This document shows positions 1-5,566 of a stretch of DNA of 11,449 bases, piece after piece. The notes under the pieces were generated by a model that saw only the letters and a list, made by a program, of their open reading frames with translations, had not been told where the DNA came from and ran no database searches. Within the stretch, counting starts at the first letter, position 1; the number at the start of each line of letters is the position of its first letter. Location: contig PEUE01000044.1 of assembly GCA_002780785.1 (NCBI GenBank), forward strand, positions 1-11,449, written 5' to 3'. The stretch is from Candidatus Portnoybacteria bacterium CG02_land_8_20_14_3_00_45_8. Lineage in GTDB: Bacteria; Patescibacteriota; Minisyncoccia; Portnoybacterales; GWB1-42-6. The position numbers and the translations under genes were made by a program.

Positions 1-80
1 TAGTCGAAATTATAATATTTTATGCTTTTGACCAGCTTACAATATCTTTTCAGCTAATCATTATCGGCTTTGGCAGGCGG
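1..80. other. Non-coding edge, nothing recognised
   Basis: AT-rich sequence between the left edge and the hairpin repeat. No ORF with family similarity, RNA gene or convincing promoter was seen. It would be the distal leader or the space before the gene controlled by the minus-strand structured RNA at 199-378. A start codon for that gene is not inside the window. Confidence 0.4.
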
Positions 81-134
81 GTAAAATTTTGGTATCCCCG
101 CTTCGCGGGGATTTATTTTAACATTTTACATTGT
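81..134 (-). repeat. Dispersed hairpin repeat, copy A
   Basis: Read on the minus strand it contains AAAATGTTAAAAT, a GC-rich perfect hairpin (8-bp stem at 94-101 and 105-112, 3-nt loop), then ACCAAAATTTTAC. The same flanks surround a different GC-rich palindrome at 11179-11231 on the plus strand. The stem bases differ between copies but pairing is kept. It may also act as a weak bidirectional terminator, since T-rich sequence follows on the plus strand. The sequence similarity is seen directly; a function is not. Confidence 0.7.
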
Positions 135-198
135 TCCGACTTTGTCGAGAATGCTCGATAAAATCGGCATCATTTTGATTTTTAAACTTTTATTTTTG

Positions 199-378
199 AA
201 TAAAATATGCCCAAAAATCACTTGAGCTTCGGGACCCCTTGAACAAAGGGTGGTTCCACCCGAATTCCCAGTGATTTCTGGGCACTTTTTGCGCCTATTT
301 ATCCGCCCAGGGCGGATCGCTGGCACTTGGCGTGAGCTCATCGGGTGGTTAGTCCGCGTCAAAGCCCATAAGCTGTCT
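199..378 (-). ncRNA. Structured RNA leader with T-box-like antiterminator
   Basis: On the minus strand, positions 261-250 read GGGTGGAACCAC, the T-box core. TTCGGG (264-259) pairs with CCCGAA (233-228), leaving the TGGAACC bulge, and CCCTT (250-246) pairs with AAGGG (240-236). This is the shape of a T-box antiterminator. Just upstream CCCAG/CTGGG (282-278, 271-267) forms a Stem III-like hairpin, and weaker helices (368-363 with 338-333; 317-301) could be Stem I and II. Two competing folds are visible: CCCGAA with TTTGGG before a T-rich stretch, and a 16-bp helix of 285-270 with 222-207 that breaks Stem III. T-box RNAs sense uncharged tRNA and usually precede aminoacyl-tRNA synthetase or amino-acid genes. 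The UGGA bulge predicts a U73 tRNA (Gly, Cys or some Thr). The specifier codon could not be fixed and the target gene lies outside the window. A stand-alone small RNA is the alternative. Confidence 0.55.
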
Positions 379-384
379 AAGAAT

Positions 385-413
385 ATTTTAAACCCGAGGG
401 TGTAAAAAGTCAA
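385..413 (-). promoter_or_regulatory. Sigma70-type promoter for the structured RNA
   Basis: TTGACT (413-408), a 17-nt spacer and TAAAAT (390-385) on the minus strand. It starts 5 nt after the dnaE stop codon. The predicted start is near 378, at the beginning of the T-box-like RNA. Spacing is ideal, and each box differs from consensus at one position. Confidence 0.75.
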
Positions 414-417
414 CAAA

Positions 418-3400
418 TCAGCGCATGGCTTTTAAATGATTGCCGTTTAATTCCTGCACTTCCTCGCACAGCAGTTTATAGTGGCCTTCTTTATCGTCCA
501 GTCGGCCGGAAGCAATAATGATTTTGCCTTCTTGCCACATTGTTGGTGTGCGTTCCAGGGTCTTGGGAAAAACCAGTATCTCTATTTTGGCTTTGGGGTC
601 TTCCAGTCCCACAAAAAGCATGGGCTTGCCGGCTTTGGTGATGATTTTATGAATGTGGCCGATGGCCCCGCCAACACGCACTTGCTTACCAACTAAGTCC
701 GGCGTGAGCTTGGATGGCAGAGTAGCCATTTTAGTGATAATTTTTTCGTATTCTTTGGCCGGGTGGGAGGAAACGTAAAGCCCGAGTAATTCTTTTTCCC
801 AGGCCAAGCAGTCCTTTTGGCTGGCCGCTGGTGCGTTTCGGAGCTTGAGCGGCGGCAGTAAATTATTTGTTTTACCCTCGGGGTCGGTTTGAGAAAAAAG
901 ACCAATTTGCCCGTTGGTTTTGGGTTTTTGAATTTCGCGGGCGTAGTTAAGCAACGTTTCCAGATTAGCCAGAAGCTGGCCTCGTTCACCCAGTTTATCC
1001 ATGGCGCCGCACCTAATCATGCTTTCCAGTGATTTTTTATTTAAGTCCCTGTTTTGGACGCGTTCAATCAAGTCGGCGATTGAAGCAAACGGCCCGTTGG
1101 CTTTGCGTTCTTTAACGATTGCTTCCGCAATGTTTGAGCCGACGTTTTTAACGGCAGCCAGGCCAAAGCGGATAACGCCGTCTTTGATCATTGTGAAAAC
1201 ACCCCCGCTTTCGTTGATGTCGGGCGGCAGAACGTCAATGTTCATTTGTCGGCACTCATCCACCAGTAAAGCGATGCGTTCAATATCATCGGACTCGGTG
1301 TTCATCAGCGCCGCCATAAATTCGGTGGGGAAGTGGGCTTTCAAATAAGCGGTTTGATAACCGATGAGAGCGTAGCAGGTGGCATGGGATTTGTTGAAGC
1401 CGTAGCGGGCAAATGGTTCAATAAATTCCCAAATTTTTTCGGCGGTAGCGCCGGGAATATTGTTTTTTATCATGCCGTCAATCAGCTTGCCGCGCTGTTC
1501 ATCCATTAGCTTTTTGATTTTTTTACCCATGGCTTTGCGTAGGGTGTCGGCTTCCGGCAGAGTGAAGCCGGCCAAGCGGCTGGCAATAGCCATCACTTGT
1601 TCCTGGTAAAGAACAATGCCATAGGTGTTGCCGATTATGGGTTCCAACGCCGGGTGAATATATTCAATATTTTTTAGGCCGTGCTTGCGGGCGATAAAAT
1701 CCGGTATTAGCTCCATGGGGCCGGGACGATACAGCGCTACCATAGCAATAATATCTTCAAAAACCGTGGGGCTAAGTTCTTTGAGATTTCGTTTCATGCC
1801 GCCCGACTCCAGTTGGAACACGCCCGTGGTGCGGGCTTCCCGAAAAAGTTTATAAGTTAATTTATCATCCAGCGGCAAATTAGCCAGGTCAATATTTTCT
1901 TTTTTGGTATTTTTGACAATGGCAATGGCGTTTTCAATTTGCGTTAAGGTTTTTAATCCCAGAAAGTCCATTTTTAACAAGCCCAGGTCCTCAATGGAGT
2001 GCATTTCGTATTGGGTCACAATGGCTTGGTCGTCTTGCGTTGGGTGCTGAAGGGGAACGATTTTATTAAGCGGCTCTTTGGTGATAACCACTCCTGCCGC
2101 GTGGGTGGAAGCGTGGCGAGCCACGCCTTCCAGTTTCATGGCCGTATCAATGAGTTTTTTCACTTGTTCGTCTGATTCATAGAGAGTGTGCAAGTCCACC
2201 GATTCGTGCAGCGCTCGTTCCAGCGTTAAGCCAAAAGGAATGGTTTTAGCCACCTGGTCGCAGAGTTGATAGGAATAATCCATGGCTCGGCCGGTATCAC
2301 GAATAGCGGCGCGGGCGGCCATAGTGCCGAAAGTGATAATTTGGGCGACATAGTCGTCGCCGTACTTTTGACGCACGTAGCTGATAACTTCGTCGCGCCG
2401 CGTGTCGGCAAAATCCAGGTCAATATCGGGCATAGAAATTCGCTCGGGATTTAAGAAGCGCTCAAACAACAGGTCATATTTGAGCGGGTCAATATCGGTG
2501 ACGTTGAGGAGATATGAAACAATTGAGCCGGCGGCCGAGCCGCGCCCCGGGCCCACCAGAATTCCGTTTTGTTTAGCCCAGTTAACAAAGTCCTGCACGA
2601 TTAGAAAATAGGAAGCAAACCCGGTTTGGGTTATCATGGCCAGTTCCCGTTCCACCCGGTCCAGCACTTCTTTGTCAACCTGATTGGGGTAGCGCCTGCT
2701 TATTCCTTGGAAGGTTAAGGTTTTAAGATATTCTTCCGGCGTTTGCTTGCCCGGTACCTGAAAATGCGGTAGCTGATATTTGCCTAACTCAAAGTCAAAA
2801 TTGCAGGCAGCAACAATTTTTTGGGTATTGACAATGGCTTCGGGCGTGTCGGCAAAAAATTCCATCATGGCTTGCGGCGGGTGCATGGAAAAATCATTGT
2901 CTTTCATAGAGAGCCGTTCCGGGTCGTCTAGCGAGGCGTTGGTGTTGACTAACATCAAAATATCTTGAGCCCGGGAATCTTCGCTCCGCAAGTAGTGGAT
3001 ATCATTGGTGGCAATCAGCGGAATATTGTTTTTTTGACCGATTTTAATCAGCGCCTGATTGACTTTGGTTTGTTCCGGGAGGTTGGCGTGATGCTGAAGC
3101 TCCAAAAAGAAATTTCCCGGTCCGAAAATTTTCTGATACTCCAGAGCCAGCGTTTCGGCTCGCTCCGGATTGCCGTTGAGAATGGCTTGAGGAATTTCGC
3201 CGGCCAAGCACGCGCTGGAAGCGATTAGTCCTTCGGCGTGCTGCGCCAGCAGTTCTTTATCAATGCGGGGCTTATAGTAGAAGCCCTCCAGCCACGCCTT
3301 GGTCATTAATAAAACCAGGTTTTGATAACCGGTTTTATTTTTGACCAGCAAAATCAAATGGTAGTTTTTATCGTCAATCCGAGGCCTTTTTTCCAGGCGG

Positions 3401-3618
3401 CTGGTTGGCGCCACGTAAAGCTCGGTGCCGATGATGGGCTTGATGCCTTTACTCTTGGCTTTTTTATAAAACTCCACGGCTCCGTAGAGTGAGCCGTGGT
3501 CGGTGAGAGCCAGCGAGTCCATACCCAGCTCCAGCGCTTGGTCAATCAACCCGTCAATCTTGGGCAGGCCGTCTAATAAGCTGTAGTGACTATGAACATG
3601 AAGGTGAGTGAATTTCAT
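418..3618 (-). CDS. dnaE: DNA polymerase III subunit alpha
   Basis: Replicative DNA polymerase (1066 aa, C-family). The N-terminal PHP domain (about 1-280) retains a full set of probable metal ligands: H7, H9, D16, H41, E66, H87, C137, D206 and H208. Polymerase motifs include GPGRGSAAGS (356-365), PDIDLDF (397-403; D398 and D400 match the first two catalytic aspartates) and KMDFLGLKTL with D551 as the third. Helix-hairpin-helix sequence lies around 815-890, a clamp-binding pentapeptide QIGLF at 904-908, and an OB fold at about 979-1056. The protein ends just after the OB fold, so the C-terminal tau-binding domain of E. coli alpha is missing. Start ATG at 3618 has AAGG 5 nt upstream, which is the edge of the neighbouring inverted repeat. 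It is the last gene of a minus-strand run behind the GxxExxY and membrane genes. Stop is TGA. Confidence 0.98.
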   Translation of the reverse strand: MKFTHLHVHSHYSLLDGLPKIDGLIDQALELGMDSLALTDHGSLYGAVEFYKKAKSKGIKPIIGTELYVAPTSRLEKRPRIDDKNYHLILLVKNKTGYQNLVLLMTKAWLEGFYYKPRIDKELLAQHAEGLIASSACLAGEIPQAILNGNPERAETLALEYQKIFGPGNFFLELQHHANLPEQTKVNQALIKIGQKNNIPLIATNDIHYLRSEDSRAQDILMLVNTNASLDDPERLSMKDNDFSMHPPQAMMEFFADTPEAIVNTQKIVAACNFDFELGKYQLPHFQVPGKQTPEEYLKTLTFQGISRRYPNQVDKEVLDRVERELAMITQTGFASYFLIVQDFVNWAKQNGILVGPGRGSAAGSIVSYLLNVTDIDPLKYDLLFERFLNPERISMPDIDLDFADTRRDEVISYVRQKYGDDYVAQIITFGTMAARAAIRDTGRAMDYSYQLCDQVAKTIPFGLTLERALHESVDLHTLYESDEQVKKLIDTAMKLEGVARHASTHAAGVVITKEPLNKIVPLQHPTQDDQAIVTQYEMHSIEDLGLLKMDFLGLKTLTQIENAIAIVKNTKKENIDLANLPLDDKLTYKLFREARTTGVFQLESGGMKRNLKELSPTVFEDIIAMVALYRPGPMELIPDFIARKHGLKNIEYIHPALEPIIGNTYGIVLYQEQVMAIASRLAGFTLPEADTLRKAMGKKIKKLMDEQRGKLIDGMIKNNIPGATAEKIWEFIEPFARYGFNKSHATCYALIGYQTAYLKAHFPTEFMAALMNTESDDIERIALLVDECRQMNIDVLPPDINESGGVFTMIKDGVIRFGLAAVKNVGSNIAEAIVKERKANGPFASIADLIERVQNRDLNKKSLESMIRCGAMDKLGERGQLLANLETLLNYAREIQKPKTNGQIGLFSQTDPEGKTNNLLPPLKLRNAPAASQKDCLAWEKELLGLYVSSHPAKEYEKIITKMATLPSKLTPDLVGKQVRVGGAIGHIHKIITKAGKPMLFVGLEDPKAKIEILVFPKTLERTPTMWQEGKIIIASGRLDDKEGHYKLLCEEVQELNGNHLKAMR

Positions 3619-3621
3619 AGG

Positions 3622-4079
3622 ACCTTACGGAATTACGGATTTGTTACAGATTTTACGGATTTAGGTTAGCAATACGTTTAATTTTAACCCCATTTTTAGT
3701 GAAATTAGCGATTAAGCCGAGTTTTAAATTAGTCGCTTTTAAATAAGCAAATAATTGGGTAATATCGCTTTTGAAAAACTTATCATTTTTTTTGATTTCT
3801 AAAACAACTTTGTTTTCTATCACAAAATCCAGGAAGTATTTGCCGATTTTATTTTTTTGAAATTTTACCGGTGTGTAAACTTGTTCTTTAAATTTCAGTC
3901 CGTGTTTCTTTAGGGCTAGAGCTGTTGCTTTTTGATAATATTTTTCCTGATAGCCATAGCCAAGTTCATTAAAAACCTCATAGAGGACGCCAATTATTTT
4001 GTAGGTCAACTCTTTATGTATGAGCTCCATAAAAATCAAATATCTGTATTATCCGTATTTATCTGTAATTCCGTAAGGT
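3622..4079. mobile_element. GxxExxY cassette bounded by inverted repeats
   Basis: A 15-bp perfect inverted repeat (3622-3636 and 4065-4079, ACCTTACGGAATTAC) bounds a 458-bp segment. Inside each end follow degenerate copies of TTACGGAT/TTACAGAT-type words. The segment fills the space between the stop of the membrane gene (4081) and the start of dnaE (3618), and its only gene is the GxxExxY ORF, whose last two codons and stop lie in the left repeat. No transposase or flanking target duplication is visible, so mobility is inferred from the layout only. Confidence 0.5.
3653..4030 (-). CDS. GxxExxY family protein
   Basis: Small protein of 125 aa from ATG 4030; a TTG at 4039 would add three residues and is less likely. 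The family signature is seen as GYQEKYY near residues 27-33, followed by a PD-(D/E)XK-like core, DFVIENKVVLEIKK, with the D...ExK arrangement of nuclease-like folds. GxxExxY proteins are widespread and of unknown biochemical role; a nuclease or nucleic-acid function is only a fold-based guess. No Shine-Dalgarno sequence precedes the start. The gene lies between inverted repeats and is read in the same direction as dnaE, 34 bp ahead of it, so it may be carried as a cassette and co-transcribed. Confidence 0.9.
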   Translation of the reverse strand: MELIHKELTYKIIGVLYEVFNELGYGYQEKYYQKATALALKKHGLKFKEQVYTPVKFQKNKIGKYFLDFVIENKVVLEIKKNDKFFKSDITQLFAYLKATNLKLGLIANFTKNGVKIKRIANLNP

Positions 4080-4080
4080 T

Positions 4081-4686
4081 CTAAAACTTTTTTTTGCTTC
4101 TTGTCGTAAAATACAGAATCCCGCCTAGAGCCAGGAGAGAAGCGATAACAATTAGCGTCCAGAGGAGCACTTTGAAAATGAAAAAGTGGTTGGCGCTGAC
4201 AATAAACAGAGCAGTTTTTTTGCCTGCACTCGTTTCACTCAACAGCCAGATTAGTGCCGAGGCGGCCAGCACAGCCAGCAAAACATTGCGCAGATTTTTG
4301 GCGGTCAGGTTCCAGATATATTTTAAGCGCAGAGTAATTTTTTCCCAGCGGCTAAGCGATTGCACCGCTTCTTCAATATCCAGCATCGCCTGCCAGTAGC
4401 CGGAGATAATTTGTTTGGTTTCTTCACGCGCCAGAGCAAAATGCGGTTCATTAATTATCCGTTCGTAAATATGACGGCTGTAATCCAGCTTATCGCGCAA
4501 GCTAAGGTATTTTTCAATGTATTTGATTTGGCGTTCAATGGTGGAGCCGGGGATTTGTTTGCTTTTAAGCAGATCAGCAAAAATCTTTTCGGTTTCCAGC
4601 ACCCCGATTTTGTAGCCAGAAAAAGTTCCTTCGGCCAGCGCTTTTTCCACAGCCGACCAATTTAGGTTTAATTTATTTTCAATCAT
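4081..4686 (-). CDS. Hypothetical two-TM membrane protein
   Basis: Not recognised. Starting at ATG 4686 it has 201 aa; the longer TTG start at 4722 adds 12 unconvincing residues. The first 130 residues are charged and probably helical, cytoplasmic and soluble. Two hydrophobic segments follow at about 132-149 and 168-193, then a basic tail, RSKKKF. By the positive-inside rule, the N-terminal domain and the C terminus would face the cytoplasm. It lies upstream of the GxxExxY gene and dnaE on the same strand, divergent from rnhB with a 73-bp spacer. The nearest -10 box would place the transcript start almost at the ATG, so the mRNA may be leaderless. No function is assigned. Confidence 0.75.
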   Translation of the reverse strand: MIENKLNLNWSAVEKALAEGTFSGYKIGVLETEKIFADLLKSKQIPGSTIERQIKYIEKYLSLRDKLDYSRHIYERIINEPHFALAREETKQIISGYWQAMLDIEEAVQSLSRWEKITLRLKYIWNLTAKNLRNVLLAVLAASALIWLLSETSAGKKTALFIVSANHFFIFKVLLWTLIVIASLLALGGILYFTTRSKKKF

Positions 4687-4693
4687 ATTCTTT

Positions 4694-4699
4694 AGTATA
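4694..4699 (-). promoter_or_regulatory. Candidate -10 box (leaderless start)
   Basis: TATACT on the minus strand, 7 nt before ATG 4686. The -35 region (TTGTGC with a 17-nt spacer) is weak. If used, transcription would begin within 1-2 nt of the start codon. Confidence 0.35.
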
Positions 4700-4759
4700 T
4701 GAAAATTAAGACGGCAGCACAAGACGGGCTAAAGGTTGTGGTAAGATTATGTTAAGACC

Positions 4760-5401
4760 ATGAACAGGCAACAGAGGCCAAACTTAAATCATGAGAAAAA
4801 ACTTTGGCGGCAGGGTTATAGTTTTGTGGTGGGCTTGGATGAAGTCGGCCGAGGACCGCTGGCTGGACCGGTGTGTGCCGCAGCGGTTTGTTTTGTCGTG
4901 ACAAAACAAACCGCTGCGGCTAAATTAAAAGTTTTTGATGGGTTAAAGGACTCCAAAAAACTTTCCGTCAAGCAGCGCGAGCAGTGGTACGAAATTTTGA
5001 CAACCCACCCGGATATTAAGTGGGGAGTCGGGCTGCTCTCGGCCAAAGTTATTGACCGGATAAATATTTTAGAGGCGACTAAATTGGCGATGAAAAAAGC
5101 GCTGGAGAATCTTAACGTGGCGACGGAATATTTATTGATTGATGGAAATTTTTTGCTGGAAGATTTATCTATTAGCCAGAAAGCCGTGGTCAGAGGGGAC
5201 AGCAAAATAGTTTCCTGCGCCGCCGCTTCCATTATTGCCAAAGTGACGCGCGACCGGCTGATGGTTAGATATCATCAGCAGCATCCGCAATACGGCTTTA
5301 ACGCGCATAAGGGCTATGGTACGCGACGACACATCGCCGCTATCAAAAAACACGGCGCTTGCCGACTGCATCGCCGCACCTTCGCGCCGTTTAGAAAGTA
5401 G
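4760..5401 (+). CDS. rnhB: Ribonuclease HII
   Basis: Cleaves the RNA strand of RNA/DNA hybrids and removes misinserted ribonucleotides. At 213 aa it is near family length. The active-site motif GLDEVGRGPLAGPV (25-38) carries D27 and E28; DSKKLS lies at 64-69, LLIDGN (D128) at 125-130, and AKVTRD (D165) at 160-165, so all four acidic catalytic residues are present. The end, HRRTFAPF, is typical. Between GPLAGPV and DSKKLS it is about 8 residues longer than the E. coli enzyme, exactly where a 44-nt perfect palindrome sits in the gene. There is no clear Shine-Dalgarno sequence; a weak extended -10 (TGGTAAGAT, 4739-4747) could give a very short leader. It is divergent from the membrane gene. Confidence 0.97.
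   Translation: MNRQQRPNLNHEKKLWRQGYSFVVGLDEVGRGPLAGPVCAAAVCFVVTKQTAAAKLKVFDGLKDSKKLSVKQREQWYEILTTHPDIKWGVGLLSAKVIDRINILEATKLAMKKALENLNVATEYLLIDGNFLLEDLSISQKAVVRGDSKIVSCAAASIIAKVTRDRLMVRYHQQHPQYGFNAHKGYGTRRHIAAIKKHGACRLHRRTFAPFRK
4877..4920. repeat. Perfect palindrome inside rnhB
   Basis: Two perfectly complementary 21-nt arms (4877-4897 and 4900-4920) are separated by only GT. The palindrome is in frame, and both strands encode nearly the same peptide, with VCFV and TKQTAAA. It coincides with extra length in the RNase HII protein. It could have arisen by an inverted-duplication template switch or as a tiny palindromic insertion similar in idea to Rickettsia palindromic elements. Confidence 0.95.
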
Positions 5402-5421
5402 CCGCTTACTCGGTCTTGCGG

Positions 5422-5441
5422 TATAATTGGCAGTGAGGGAG
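5422..5441 (+). promoter_or_regulatory. Candidate -10 box and strong ribosome binding site
   Basis: TATAAT at 5422-5427 (no convincing -35) is followed by GAGGGAG at 5435-5441, 5 nt before ATG 5447. This is the clearest Shine-Dalgarno sequence in the window. Confidence 0.45.
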
Positions 5442-5446
5442 AAAAG

Positions 5447-5566
5447 ATGGCGAAAGAAAAAATGAAATGGTCTTTTCATTTTTCTCTTGAGATAGCTTTT
5501 CAACCGAGCGAACCAATTTCAAGCTCTGCTTATAATGAGAAAAAGACCCGTGTTAGAAAATTTTAG
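5447..5566 (+). CDS. Possible 39-aa upstream ORF
   Basis: Begins ATG GCG AAA GAA after a strong Shine-Dalgarno sequence and encodes a 39-aa basic peptide starting MAKEKMKWSF and ending in TAG at 5564-5566. It overlaps the first 32 bases of the 5535 gene in a different frame. It ends in TTT TAG C, where a +1 slip on TTT would enter the frame of the large membrane protein. It contains an inverted repeat (AAAAATGAAA paired with TTTCATTTTT). It could be a leader peptide or translational-coupling ORF, the true N terminus reached by frameshifting, or chance. No family is recognised. Confidence 0.35.
   Translation: MAKEKMKWSFHFSLEIAFQPSEPISSSAYNEKKTRVRKF

Noticed and set aside
199..378. SRP RNA, tmRNA or RNase P RNA
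   Set aside because: No SRP domain IV loop, no tmRNA acceptor end and no conserved RNase P core sequences are visible; the T-box core fits better.
126..416. 96-aa minus-strand ORF after dnaE
   Set aside because: It covers the promoter and structured RNA, has no family-like features, and its composition follows the RNA helices.
1001..1348. 115-aa plus-strand ORF inside dnaE
   Set aside because: Antisense shadow of a well-conserved coding region; no independent start signals.
4816..5241. 141-aa minus-strand ORF inside rnhB
   Set aside because: Shadow; its likeness to the sense peptide around TKQTAAA comes only from the palindrome.
5531..5536. TATAAT as a promoter
   Set aside because: It overlaps the annotated start codon at 5535, so it cannot serve this gene; no -35 box at the right distance.
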